From CAWGMT01 sp963823675 (GTDB taxonomy: Bacteria > Planctomycetota > Planctomycetia > Isosphaerales > Isosphaeraceae), in the NCBI GenBank assembly GCA_963823675.1, contig CAWGMT010000009.1, positions 248,001-312,000 on the forward strand: DNA of 64,000 nt, written 5' to 3'. Shown here piece after piece: positions 27,390 to 37,387 of this stretch (position 1 is its first letter; the number at the start of each line of letters is the position of its first letter). Made by a program: the position numbers and the translations under genes. The notes under the pieces were generated by a model. That model saw nothing but the letters and a program-made list of their open reading frames with translations. It was not told the origin of the DNA and did not search any database.

Positions 27390-27788
27390 ATGCCCTCGAC
27401 TTTGCGCGCCTTCCTGAATCGGTTGCTCGGTGAACGCGGGGAGCGCGAGGCTGCGCGTTACCTGCGGCGCCACGGAATGCGAATCTGGCTACGCGGCTTC
27501 CGCACCCGGACCGGTGAGATCGACCTGATCGCGCGGGATGGCGACACGCTCGTTTTCATCGAAGTGAAGTCCCGGCGCCAGGGAGAGCCGGTCGAGGCGG
27601 TGACGCCTGAAAAAGAGCGGCGAATCACCAAGGCGGCGCTCGGTTTTTTGCACAAGCACAAGCTGCTGGACGAGCGCTGCCGGTTCGACGTCGTGGCGAT
27701 CGTCTGGCCCGATGACCGGCACCCGCCTCGGATCGAACATTTCCGCAACGCCTTCGACGCGGTCGGTAGATGGCAGATGTTTTGCTGA
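27390..27788 (+). CDS. YraN-family endonuclease-fold protein (UPF0102)
   Basis: A 132-residue protein with the PD-(D/E)XK nuclease fold: GEREAARYLRRHGMRIWLRG, then GEIDLIARDGDTLVFIEVKS, carrying the catalytic D and E-x-K. YraN proteins resemble archaeal Holliday-junction resolvases; the cellular role is unsettled. The frame is intact and the length is normal. Its start lies directly after the heptamer array, so its translation could depend on array length. Confidence 0.9.
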   Translation: MPSTLRAFLNRLLGERGEREAARYLRRHGMRIWLRGFRTRTGEIDLIARDGDTLVFIEVKSRRQGEPVEAVTPEKERRITKAALGFLHKHKLLDERCRFDVVAIVWPDDRHPPRIEHFRNAFDAVGRWQMFC

Positions 27789-27862
27789 GACAGAGCGCTC
27801 GGTCTGACACCCGATGACGACAACACCGCAAGTGGGTCGAGCTGAGCGTCGCGTGGCGATTC

Positions 27863-28876
27863 TCAGTCTCGTGACGAGAACGTGCTGGCGGCCCTCGCAT
27901 CTCGACTTACTTGGTCAAGCACCCTCATCTGTTCAAGTCCGTCCTCAGCCGGGTCGACCGGCGTGCCGGCGGCAACCGAGCGGCTGAAGGCATCCACCAT
28001 CGCCGCATATTGATCGGTCGGCTCGAATTCCAGCACTTCAACGCGGTCGCCGCCTGAGCTCGAATCCAAGGCTGCACCAAGCGATCGCAGCACGGCGGTC
28101 GGCTTGCCGGCTTGCGGCGGAAGGTACGCGTCGGGGACCCCGACCAGCCCACGGCTGCCCACCAGCTCATAGTGACAGCGAAACGGTTGCTCGAAGCTGC
28201 AATCGATCGTCGCCAGCACGCCACTCGCGAATTCGAGGACGGCCGTCAGGGTCAGATCGACGCCGGTCGAACCGAAGTGGGCCAGCGCGCGAGCGATCCT
28301 CGGTTCGCCACCGGCGAACAGCCTGGCCGTGCTGACGCCATAACAACCGACGTCCCACAACGCCCCTCCGCCCCGCGCCGGGTCGAGCCGCCAGTCACCC
28401 GGTTCGATCGGGAACGAGAACGACGCACGGATTAGCCGCAGGTCGCCGATCGCTCCGTCGCGCACGCGCCTCCGGATCTCGAGGGTGCGCGGCTGGTGCC
28501 TCCACATGAATGCTTCCATCAAAACGACGCCCCGCCGGCGACAATGCGCAACCATCGCCGCGGCCTCTTGGGAATCGAGCGCCAGCGGCTTTTCGCAGAG
28601 CACGTGCTTGCCGGCATCGGCCGCCGCCATCACCCAGGGCTTGTGCAATTCGTTAGGCAGCGGAATGTAGACGGCATCGATCTCGGAATCGGCCAGTGCT
28701 GCCTCATAGGATCCATATGCGCGCGGAACGCCGAACTCGCGCGCCCATTGCTCGGCTCGTGCCCGATCCCGGCTCGCCAGCGCCAACAGCACACCCGATT
28801 CCGAAGCGCGGATGCCGCGAACCAGGCCCCGCCGGGCGATTCGCGCGCATCCGAGAATTCCCCAGCGAAGCGGCAA
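27863..28876 (-). CDS. Gfo/Idh/MocA-family NAD(P)-dependent oxidoreductase
   Basis: Core sequence from about 28876: PLRWGILGCARIARRGLVRG (Rossmann G-x-G-x-x-A), DAVYIPLPNELHKPWVMAA, HVLCEKPLALDSQEA (the E-K-P motif with catalytic Lys) and GGALWDVGCYGVSTARLFA. These enzymes oxidise or dehydrate sugars and related polyols using NAD(P). The open frame extends upstream to 29173, but that part is the shadow of the gene at 28932-29195. In the true gene the only plausible start is TTG 28876, or a start lost by a base error. About 337 residues, normal for the family. Confidence 0.85.
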   Translation of the reverse strand: MPLRWGILGCARIARRGLVRGIRASESGVLLALASRDRARAEQWAREFGVPRAYGSYEAALADSEIDAVYIPLPNELHKPWVMAAADAGKHVLCEKPLALDSQEAAAMVAHCRRRGVVLMEAFMWRHQPRTLEIRRRVRDGAIGDLRLIRASFSFPIEPGDWRLDPARGGGALWDVGCYGVSTARLFAGGEPRIARALAHFGSTGVDLTLTAVLEFASGVLATIDCSFEQPFRCHYELVGSRGLVGVPDAYLPPQAGKPTAVLRSLGAALDSSSGGDRVEVLEFEPTDQYAAMVDAFSRSVAAGTPVDPAEDGLEQMRVLDQVSRDARAASTFSSRD

Positions 28877-28931
28877 GCTTGAAATGGGTGTGTCTCCCTG
28901 GTGCAGGATCGACTCCGCTGCCGTGGCGCCG

Positions 28932-29195
28932 CTAATCAGAGGCCGGCGCCGGGGCCGGCGCCGGCGCGGGGACGATGATCTCGAGGACGAGACCGAGATC
29001 GATGTGGTGTATCGGCGGTGTTTCGGGATCCTCCCCTTCCCCGAAAAAGACAATCTCCCGGCCGCGCACCGTCTGGGGAATGGCCACGAAATCCGGATGC
29101 CGGACCACGTAAGTCCGTCCGTCCGCCATCTGGATTGCAAACGGCCGAAACGGTTGCGCGTGCATCGCGGCACGAATCTGGTTCAGCGTAGCCAT
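28932..29195 (-). CDS. Small conserved hypothetical protein, 87 residues
   Basis: MATLNQIRAAMHAQPFRPFA, then DGRTYVVRHPDFVAIPQTVR, and a C-terminal Pro/Ala repeat (PAPAPAPAPA). It belongs to a small family common in planctomycetes (beginning M-x-x-x-x-I-R-x-x-x-x-A-x-P-F-x-P-F) whose function is unknown to me. The P-A tail is low complexity. It precedes the oxidoreductase gene on the same strand by about 55 bases. Confidence 0.6.
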   Translation of the reverse strand: MATLNQIRAAMHAQPFRPFAIQMADGRTYVVRHPDFVAIPQTVRGREIVFFGEGEDPETPPIHHIDLGLVLEIIVPAPAPAPAPASD

Positions 29196-29518
29196 CGCGG
29201 ACGCTCCTTCCTGAAAGCCGAGAAATACACTTTACCACGCGAGCGCAGCCGAGAAAACGAGAATTGGCATGACTCTCAAAACAGGAGTAAGCGACGGTTT
29301 CGGTTGTGCTGTGGTCCACAGCGACAGGCGATTCGTTACCACTTCGCTCCCGCCGGCCTACGCTTTTCGATCGAGGAGTTTCGGTTCCGACTGGGATTCC
29401 ATAGAATCGGTGTTCAGGAAGACCTTCCTCAGACCTGCACGCGACCGCGCTGGCTAAAGCGGCACCCATTCTGATCAATCGTAGTGAGCGCGGGCCCATA
29501 AACGGAGAACATCATCTC
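29196..29518. other. Intergenic region, no gene seen
   Basis: 323 bases between divergent genes. Codon pattern and frames give no supported ORF or RNA gene. It should carry the promoter of the sulfatase-like gene. Confidence 0.4.
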
Positions 29519-31507
29519 GTGGGCGTGACCTCGATCCCGGATTGCATCATTCCGTCGCCGGAGTCGGGGCACCCGACGACGGTCAGGGCCAGGGATTGCG
29601 CAGTCCGGCATCGAATCAAGGCGTTTGACCTTTTTCTGCTATCGGCTTGGTGCGGTCTGGCCTCCGGGCTGCTGGAGGTGGGTGCGAGGGTCATTTGCAG
29701 GGCCATCGATCCGACTCAACGACTCTACATGGTGAGCCGACACTTCCTCTGGTTGGGCCCGCTGTCGAGTCTCCTCTTCTTTTTGGGGATCGGCCTGGTC
29801 TTGTCGGTCGCCGTCAAAGTGTCGCCGCGCGCGGCGGGATGGCTCGGCCCTCGCGTGATCTGCGCTTTGGGCATCATGCCGGCGCTCCTGGCGGCGGGCC
29901 CTCGGATTTATCCTGAAGCTTGGGCATTATTCGGGTTCGGAATGGGCGTCCAGTTGGTCCCGATCCTGGAGCGACGCCATTCAGCCTTACGCCGGAAGCT
30001 CGTGTGGACATTTCCCGTCATGTTGGGATTGGTGGTCTTGCTGGCGACTTACGTATTCCTGGGAGATCGGCTCGAACAGTGGCGCGAAGCGGGCCGTCCC
30101 TTGCCACCGGCCAGTTCGCCCAACGTGCTCTTGATCGTGCTGGACACGGTGCGGGCAGACCGCCTCAGCCTTTACGGCTACGAGCGCTCGACGACTCCGA
30201 TGCTCGAGCGACTCGCCCAGCGCGGAATTCGCTTCGACGAGGCACGAGCAACCGCTCCCTGGACTCTTCCGTCGCATGCAAGCATGTTTACCGGACGCTG
30301 GCCACACGAGGTTGGTGAGAAATGGGTGACCCCCCTGCGGGTGAGCTTCCCGACGCTGGCTGAATACCTCGGTGAACACGGTTATGCCACCGCCGGTTTT
30401 GTCGCCAATGTCGTGTATTGCTCTCAAGAAACCGGACTGGCCCGCGGCTTTACTCATTACGAAGATTATCCCCTGGAAAAACTGGCTCCGCTGCGGACTT
30501 CCGGACTGGTTGAGTACATTGCCGGCACGATTTATCAAATGATCCCCGCTCTTGAGATCAGGTCACTGCGACCTTTGCAGATAAGCATGCATCACTGGTT
30601 CGGCTTCGGTGGGCGAAAAACGGGTGCGTCGGTTCGACGCGCTTTTCTGAGGTGGTTATTCGCACGGCCCGAGACCGGCCGTCCTTTCTTTGCGTTCCTC
30701 AACCTATGTGACGCTCATCAGGAATACAAACTGCCTCCAGGAGCAGAGCCTCGTTTCATTCGTTATCTCGTGACAGCAGACGAAATCAAGCAGGTGTACG
30801 AGCGATGGCCGTTTATTGACAAGATGGAGCTACCTCCGCCTTATCTTGATTTCGCTCGCGATTCCTACGACGAGTGCCTGGCTTATCTCGACGACCAGCT
30901 TGGCCTGCTCTTTTCCGCGCTGCACAATCGCGGCGTGCTCGATCACACGCTGGTCGTGGTGACCTCGGATCATGGTGAGGGGCTGGGTGAACACAACTTG
31001 TTTGACCACGGTGAGAGTCTCTATCGAACGGAGATCCGGGCGCCCCTGGTGATCGCACCGCCTTCGGGCCTCGATCGGCCGTCGGTCGTGCGTGAGACGG
31101 TCAGCCTGCGCGACCTGCCAGCGACGATCGTTGACATGTTGGGTTTCGGCGCGGGGTCTCCCTTCCCTGGAAAATCGCTCGCCCGATTCTGGCGAGATTC
31201 TCCCTCGGGAAACGTCGACGCGAACGGTGACGCCGATCCCGTCGTCTCCGAGCTGATTGCCCCCAATCCCGCGTGGCCCAACCGAGGACGATCGCCGGCT
31301 GCCCGAGGTCCGCTCATCTCCTTGGCAAGTGGCAAATTCGTCTACATCCGCAACGAACGAGACGGCAGTGAGCAACTGTTTGACGAACGCGGTGATCCAG
31401 CAGAGTTAAGCGATCAATCCCGAGCCGAGTCGATGCAACCGCTCCTCGATGACTTCCGCCACCGTCTCGACAAGCTGCGCAGAGAATCGGCACGATCCTT
31501 CCGGTGA
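29519..31507 (+). CDS. Membrane-anchored sulfatase/phosphatase-superfamily protein
   Basis: A 662-residue protein. Residues about 30-190 hold four or five transmembrane helices; about 200-640 form an alkaline-phosphatase-superfamily domain outside the membrane: SPNVLLIVLDTVRADRLSLY (metal-binding Asp), TAPWTLPSHASMFTGRWPHE (nucleophile region) and VTSDHGEGLGEH (metal-binding D-H). In true sulfatases the nucleophile motif is C/S-x-P-x-R; here it is T-L-P-S-H, so a Thr nucleophile as in lipid phosphoethanolamine transferases and phosphatases is possible and formylglycine conversion is not expected. The start is GTG 29519. The frame is intact. Confidence 0.75.
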   Translation: MGVTSIPDCIIPSPESGHPTTVRARDCAVRHRIKAFDLFLLSAWCGLASGLLEVGARVICRAIDPTQRLYMVSRHFLWLGPLSSLLFFLGIGLVLSVAVKVSPRAAGWLGPRVICALGIMPALLAAGPRIYPEAWALFGFGMGVQLVPILERRHSALRRKLVWTFPVMLGLVVLLATYVFLGDRLEQWREAGRPLPPASSPNVLLIVLDTVRADRLSLYGYERSTTPMLERLAQRGIRFDEARATAPWTLPSHASMFTGRWPHEVGEKWVTPLRVSFPTLAEYLGEHGYATAGFVANVVYCSQETGLARGFTHYEDYPLEKLAPLRTSGLVEYIAGTIYQMIPALEIRSLRPLQISMHHWFGFGGRKTGASVRRAFLRWLFARPETGRPFFAFLNLCDAHQEYKLPPGAEPRFIRYLVTADEIKQVYERWPFIDKMELPPPYLDFARDSYDECLAYLDDQLGLLFSALHNRGVLDHTLVVVTSDHGEGLGEHNLFDHGESLYRTEIRAPLVIAPPSGLDRPSVVRETVSLRDLPATIVDMLGFGAGSPFPGKSLARFWRDSPSGNVDANGDADPVVSELIAPNPAWPNRGRSPAARGPLISLASGKFVYIRNERDGSEQLFDERGDPAELSDQSRAESMQPLLDDFRHRLDKLRRESARSFR

Positions 31508-31590
31508 ATAGACACGTCGCCCTGGGCTGGTCTGTGGCGGCCCCTGCCGGGCGGGCAAAAATGCGCAACACCAAAGCTCGCGCCGGCCGC

Positions 31591-34500
31591 TCAACGTCGA
31601 AAGCCCTCAAGCCGTAAGGGCGACGCATCACCTTCCCGCAAGCGGTAGCCTCGATCGGCAGCGAGGTTTCGATAAGTATCCAATTTCCCCGATGGCCAGC
31701 GAACTTCGACCGATTCAACGCGATCGATCGACCCGAGCCCGGCATGAAGCCGAGCCTCTCCAGCCGACTGATAGCTTCCACCGCCCAAGCGCCAGCGAAC
31801 CTGCCGGCGCCCGCCGGCAGTGATCGCCACCATCGCCCCGACGCCGTCCCGGTTCGAACTTGGTCCCCTCGAGCCGGAGCGTGATGAAGTGGCTGTCATC
31901 GGGCGTAGTCACGTTATGAAACACGACGATCGGATCGTTTTGCGCTGCCATGACGGCGTCGAGCCGTCCATCGTTGTCGAGGTCGCCGACAGCGAGGCCT
32001 CGACCCACGTAGAGCTGCTCGAAGACCGGTCCGGCCCGCGACGTGACGTCCGTCAAGGCTCCGTATCCACGGCCCAGATAGAGCTGGGCCGTCATGGGAC
32101 AGGGGAACAGGGGACGGAGGTCGCTGATGTGTCCGTTCGCGGTCATGAGGTCGAGGTATCCGTCGTTGTTCGCATCGAGAAAAGCCGCGCCGAATCCCAG
32201 GACAAAGCGGCTGGGCGCTGCCAGGCCGATCGCCGCGGTGTGATCGGCGAAGAGCCCCTCCCCCAGGTTATGGAAGAACGACGTCGATTCGCCGTAGAAG
32301 TTGGTGACCACCAGGTCGGGCAGGCCGTCGCCGTCCAGGTCGCCGCACGCCACCCCCATGCCCGCCTGGTAGCCCCCCGCGGCGTTGGCCGCCACGCCCG
32401 CGACGTGGCCGGCCTCTTCGAATCGAAACCCGCCCAGGTTGTGGTAGAGATAGTTGGCCGTCGAATCGTTGGCCACAAAGAGATCGACGAGCCCGTCCCC
32501 GTCTAGGTCGGCCGCGACGACGCCCAGGCCACGGCCATCCTTGTCGACAATTCCCGCCTGCTCCGTCATGTCCACAAACCGGCCCGAATCATTGCGGAAG
32601 ACATGGTCCGGCAGCGACTCGACCACGCGCGGATCGCACGTGATCTTGAACGTTCCCGAGGGATCGGTGCAGATCCGTGGATTGTCCGTGTCCCATCTGG
32701 CGTAATGACAGACATAGAGGTCGAGATCGCCGTCGTTGTCCAGGTCAGCGAAGGCCGAAGAGGTCGGCCAGTCGCGGTCGCCGCCCAGACCGGCCTTGTC
32801 GGTGACGTCCTCAAACGTGCCGTCGCCACGGTTGTGGTAGAGGGCATACGACCGGAAGCGCGTGACGAAGAGGTCGGGATGGCCGTCGTTATCAAAATCG
32901 CCGACGGATACGCCGTGCCCATAACCGCGCGGCATGGCGGCGATGCCCGCCGCTGCGGTCACGTCCTGGAACGTGCCGTCGCCCCGATTCCGGAACAGGC
33001 GGTCGCCGGGCATCTGGGCACCGCGCCGGGCGGGAACGAACCGCCTTGCACGCAATAGACGTCGAGGAAACCGTCGCCGTCGAAATCGATCAGCCCGACT
33101 CCGCCACAGAACGCTTCGGGAAGCTGATGCATCGGGGATCTGCCATTATCGAGGATGAAGCTGGCCAGGCCCGATGCCGGCCCTCGATCCTCGAAGCGCG
33201 GCACCGATCGAGGGGACCAACGAGCCCGCGAAGCCAGACCGGGACCGGTGCGTCCGGAAGGATGATCGGGCCGATCGGCAAGTAATCTCGCCTTCTCGAG
33301 GGATGCCGGGGAAACGCTGGAATCGATCGTGTCTAAACGTGCCAGAGCGGCCGCGGCTGGCACGCTACCGGGCTCACGAGCCTTGACCAATTCCCAGAAC
33401 GCGCGTGCCTCGAACCAGCGGCCCAGCCGCTCGGCAAGTCCCGCAAGCTCCTCGAGATGGTCGGCGTACCGGTCTTCCCTGTACAGGCGGTTGTATCGGT
33501 CGCGGGCGATGTCGAGCTCGGCCTTTTCTTGCCGGAGACTCGCGGCGCCCGGCCGGTCGCCGGCTCGCTCGAGCAATTCGGCCAACCGTGCGAACGAGAC
33601 AGAGCTCCCCGGATCGATATGGATCAACTCTGCGAGCGCCTGCCGTTCGGCCACGATGTCGCCGCGCTGGCGGGCAATCCAGACGCGGAGACCGACGGCG
33701 GCAGCCGGCCCCAATGCGTGCGGCGGCAGGTGCTCGATCGCTTGCTCTGCAGCCTGGAGATCCCCGGCAGCGATCGACCAGTCGAGCCAGGCTTTCCAGG
33801 TCGCGGCATCATCCGGCCTGTGCTTCAAGCAGAATTGCAATTCGTTCCGGGCTTGATCGAAGCGGCCGGCGCGCGTTGCCAGGAAAGCCCGTGCCAGCGC
33901 CAGCGCGACGCGGTCATCTTCGCGGACTGACCCCGCGGCTCGGTCGAGCTGACTCAAGTTCCACTCCAGCGGGAACGGCTCGAAGTCCAGGCCCACGCAC
34001 TGGCGCAGGAGGGCCAGCCGGGATGGGACATCGCCGCGCGGGAGGAGGGCTGCATCTTGCCACTGGCTCTCGATCACCAGACGCGCCGCGTCCAGCCGCC
34101 CTTGTTGACCCAGGATGACGAGCAGCAGGCGCCTGAGGGCCGCAAGCTCGGGGCTTGGTCGCTCTACGGCCGCCCTGAGTATGCGCTCGGCATCAGTGAT
34201 TCGTCCGAGCGGAATGGCCGCTTGCGCGCTTGCCAGCGCCGCCGGACCGGCCCAGGCGGATCGGGCCGGCACGCGTGCCCAGAGATCGAGGGCAAGCTCG
34301 GCCTTGCCCCGGGCCGCTTCGCAACGACCGAGCTCGAAGAGTACTTCCGGGTCTCCGGGGCGCTGGCCGGAAAGTCGCACCAGCCGTTGACGAGCCAGAG
34401 CGACGAGACCGGCTTCGATTTCCTTCCGGGCCTCCGCGAGCTCCGAGCGCACACGCTGGACGCCCGCAAGGTACACGGCCACTCCGGCCGCCATCCCGCC

Positions 34501-34611
34501 AATCGCAACCAGTACCGCCGAGACGGCGAGCGACCGGCGGCGCGTGAAGATTGGGTTCAGTCTAGACCAATTATTTCTTGGTCTCCGGCGTGCCTGTCTT
34601 GGCGTCTGCAC
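31591..34611 (-). CDS. TPR / FG-GAP / ASPIC-UnbV mosaic protein A (two frameshifts)
   Basis: From ATG 34611: a membrane anchor (LAVSAVLVAIGGMAAGVAVY, about residues 30-50), about 400 residues of TPR-like helices, then a run of FG-GAP/VCBS repeats with Ca-binding D-x-D-x-D-G loops (DFDNDGHPDLFVTRF, DLDGDGLPDLVVTNFYG), and a C-terminal ASPIC/UnbV domain (RRQVRWRLGGGSYQSAGEAR, VESVEVRWPSGKLDTYRNLA). The frame changes near 33020 (GGSFPPG to the next frame at PGDRLFRNRGDG) and near 31855 (LRLEGTK then SNRDGVGAMVAITAGG). It is a paralog of the gene at 40911-44036. The likely location is the cell surface. The start overlaps the end of the small lipoprotein gene by 41 bases. Confidence 0.8.
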
Positions 34612-34792
34612 CCGTCTTGCTCGCGCCCTCCTTCGGGTTGAAACCCTTCAAGTCCGCCTTCATCGAATCCAGCGGCACACCCGGCGTCTTGTCGGCGGGC
34701 ATGCCCGCATCCCCTCCGCTGTCACAGCCCGCTAGCGGAATGATCGAGGAAACAAAAGCCGCGCACAACACGCCAACAAACGTTCGCTTCAT
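34571..34792 (-). CDS. Small lipoprotein following the DUF1559 gene
   Basis: A 73-residue protein with a type-II signal peptide: MKRTFVGVLCAAFVSSIIPL, A-G-C lipobox, then a short Lys/Gly/Thr-rich tail. Lipoproteins of this type are regularly found just downstream of DUF1559 genes in planctomycetes, which is the arrangement here (same strand, 116 bases after it). Function unknown, perhaps a partner of the pilin-like protein. Confidence 0.7.
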   Translation of the reverse strand: MKRTFVGVLCAAFVSSIIPLAGCDSGGDAGMPADKTPGVPLDSMKADLKGFNPKEGASKTGADAKTGTPETKK

Positions 34793-34908
34793 GATCGCAT
34801 CTCCGAAAGGTGTTAGATACGGACGCCGAGAACCGCATTTTGCCGCCGCGAGTCGACCACCGATTCGCGGCAGCGGAAATCGGCTCTCGGCCTTCTATCC
34901 CTGCCCGT

Positions 34909-36060
34909 TCAGTACGAATCCGCGCTGACCACTTCACCGCCGTTGCGAGTGCCGAGCGACCACCAGGTGAGGTAGGCAATCGAGTCCTTGACGAATCGGA
35001 CCGAGCCATCCGTGAAGCAGACGTTGACGCCACCGGGGTGGTTGCTGTTCGCCGTGGACATGCCGGCCGACCCGCCCCAGAGACCACCCGGGTCAGACGG
35101 GTTAAGGCAGGTCAGCTTGTTGGGGGTGTTGTAGTGATGATACGAGTTGACCACGGTATGCCACTCGTACCCGAGCGCCCAGGAGAAGCCATTGAGCCAG
35201 CTTCCCGTGCTGGCCTGCATCGTCCCAGGGATCGCCTGGCACCCTTGCACCGACGACACGGCGTTCTGAAGGAAATTCGTCCCAACTGGACCGCATGGGC
35301 CGTAGGGCGGCGCCAGGCCGCTGCATACGGGCGAAATATTGCCGGTCAGGAAGATGCCCCGCTTGGCGTTTGCCTGGCCCGCATAGGGCATGACGCTGCC
35401 AGCCGGAAAGGACTTCAGCTTCTCACTGAAAAGGCCGGTGCTGGACGTTCCATCGGTCACGCCCTCGAACCCGAAAAAGCCGAGGTTGCTGTCGGCTCCC
35501 CACCACTGTTGCCCCATCGCGCCGCCCTGGTTCTGCAAGGTGTCCACGGTGTAGAACTCGACGATCGTACCGGACCACATGCGAAGTGTCCCTGGCCCAC
35601 CGTGATTGGCGACATAGTTGGTGGGCGCCCAGGGGTTATTGGGCCGTTGCTTCGAATCATCGGAGGGACAGTTGAACACCAAAATATTATTGAAGGTGAC
35701 CGTGTAATTCAAATTGCTGTCCGCATTGACGCTGAAGTTGTACGCATTGTACATGGGTGTTTGCTCCAAATTCGGGAGCAAGAACACCGCCCAGCTTGCA
35801 TTCCAGCCCCAGCCCAGACCGGCTGTCGGCCCGAGGAACATGTTCTCGGCCGGCAGGCAGTTGAACTGCTGATGATAGTTGTGCACCGACAGCCCAAGTT
35901 GTTTGAGGTTGTTGGTGCACTGGGCGCGCCGGGCCGCCTCGCGCGCCGCCTGCACCGCGGGCAAGAGCAAGGCAATAAGGACTGCAATGATCGCAATCAC
36001 GACCAAGAGCTCGATCAACGTGAATCCCTTCTTCGGAGACGATCTGCGCAACGTTGACAT
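34909..36060 (-). CDS. DUF1559 type-II-pseudopilin-like protein
   Basis: From ATG 36060 (with GGGGGT upstream) the protein begins MSTLRRSSPKKGFTLIELLV, the prepilin peptidase site (K-G/F-T-L-I-E) and a long hydrophobic helix, followed by the DUF1559 signature AREAARRAQCTNNLKQLGLS and a C-terminal HPGGVNVCFTDGSVRFV. About 383 residues, normal. These proteins are a hallmark of planctomycetes, present in many copies per genome, and are thought to be surface or secretion-related pseudopilins. The frame is intact. Confidence 0.95.
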   Translation of the reverse strand: MSTLRRSSPKKGFTLIELLVVIAIIAVLIALLLPAVQAAREAARRAQCTNNLKQLGLSVHNYHQQFNCLPAENMFLGPTAGLGWGWNASWAVFLLPNLEQTPMYNAYNFSVNADSNLNYTVTFNNILVFNCPSDDSKQRPNNPWAPTNYVANHGGPGTLRMWSGTIVEFYTVDTLQNQGGAMGQQWWGADSNLGFFGFEGVTDGTSSTGLFSEKLKSFPAGSVMPYAGQANAKRGIFLTGNISPVCSGLAPPYGPCGPVGTNFLQNAVSSVQGCQAIPGTMQASTGSWLNGFSWALGYEWHTVVNSYHHYNTPNKLTCLNPSDPGGLWGGSAGMSTANSNHPGGVNVCFTDGSVRFVKDSIAYLTWWSLGTRNGGEVVSADSY

Positions 36061-36081
36061 CGCTAGACCCCCGTATGCCAA

Positions 36082-36407
36082 AAAAAAGAGCTAGAATTGC
36101 ACTCGCACCTGTTCAATGATCCCTGATCACGCGCCGAATGCAAGATCCTTCTCGACGATTTCTCGCCAACTTGAACTCAGCGTCATGTGCTTGCCAGCCG
36201 GCTCGACCTTGCGCAATTCTATGGAGCGCCCGACGCTGTTGCCCCCGCCCGCAACCGATAAAAGTTGGCCAGGCCCGCCGTCTTCGGCTGTTTGGCGTAG
36301 TGGTCCGCCAGCAGTTGCCTCGTACTCAGCCGGCGCTGCGCCCATCGGCGTACCTCCTGGGTTGGAGTACCAGCTCGATGCCTACGACGCCTCGTAACTT
36401 GTACCGG
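36082..36407. other. Remnant-bearing intergenic stretch
   Basis: No intact gene. On the minus strand 36249-36317 encodes a copy of the 3' end of the TPR gene at 39015-40342: QLLADHYAKQPKTAGLANFY against QLLADHYAKAPKTAGLANFY. About 70 bases match closely (cgcccgcaaccgataaaag and onward). This is a duplicated gene tail, followed rightward by the damaged gene at 36440. Confidence 0.6.
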
Positions 36408-36439
36408 CGAACGCGAACTCGGGCACCCTTCTGGGCAAG

Positions 36440-37334
36440 GTGTTCTCCGCCGTCGACTGGTGCGTGCCCGCGGACATCGCGGTCCGGCCGTATCGCGTGG
36501 ACCGGATCGTTCCGGGCGTGGGCGGCGACTACGTGGTGACGATGGGAGACGGCCGGTCAAACTTCGATGACAGCGACAACCCGCCGATGCCGGTGGTCGT
36601 TTACATGGGCGGTGTGACCTTGTCCGCGGGGTCATCGGGCACCGGCTTCAATCCGACCGGAAATTTCTCGAACGGCACGGCGGCCGCCAACACCGACAGC
36701 GCCGACCCGGTGGGCCTGTCGAAGCAGGAGCAGGCCAAGCTGGCCAGCTTCATCAACAACATCGGCAGCTCGGACGGCGGCTCGCGCAACGGGCCGCAAG
36801 ACCCGACGGCGACCCATCTGGCGCTGGCCTCGCCGGGCGCAATCCGGCGGATATCACGATCCCCGTGCTGGTTGGGAGTGAGGGATCGGGCGGTGGGGGA
36901 GGCGGGGACGGTCCGGATGACGGAGGTGGGGGAGGCGGCGGGAGCGGCAGCCACGAAGACTTCGGCCATTGGCTGCTCGGTAAGCTCGGTGCGGGTGCCG
37001 CGGCGGTGGCTGGCTTCGTCATTGTTTGGGGCGACGAAGTCCAGGCCAAGGTGATGGCCGACGGCACGATCGGGATCTTCTACATCGACAAAGGCTACTA
37101 TTCCGCGAGGGCAGGGCGGCGATCTCGCGTGAAGTGGCCGCCATCTTCGATCGGCTCGGCGGTAGCGCGGAAACCTGGCGGGCACGGCTGGAGAAGCTGA
37201 GCGAGGGCCGTCTCTTCGGCCGTTTCTTCGCGGCTCGTCGGCAGCGCCTGCGAGAAGTCGCGGAACGCCTGCGTCTGAAGCGCGTCTACCATCCGAAGCG
37301 TCGTGGACACTTGAAGCCCTGCCGCGTACAATGA
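36440..37334 (+). CDS. Hypothetical protein with Gly/Asp-rich linker and one membrane helix (two frameshifts, 5' end unclear)
   Basis: The first open codons (VPANANSGTLLGKVFSAVDW) are preceded by an in-frame TAA at 36397, so the gene is either 5' truncated or starts at GTG 36440. The first part, VDWCVPADIAVRPYRVDRIV and onward, is about 135 residues. A frame change near 36835 restores NPADITIPVLVGSEGSG and a Gly/Asp-rich linker (GGGGGGDGPDDGGGGGGG), then a membrane helix (GAGAAAVAGFVIVWGDE). A second change near 37105 restores REGRAAISREVAAIFDRLGG and a basic C-terminus (RQRLREVAERLRLKRVYHPK). No known family. It precedes the antitoxin gene by about 50 bases. Confidence 0.45.
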
Positions 37335-37387
37335 GGTCGCACGAGGCTGGGGGGATCGGACTACGGGGTATTCCGGCGAGGTGTGTC

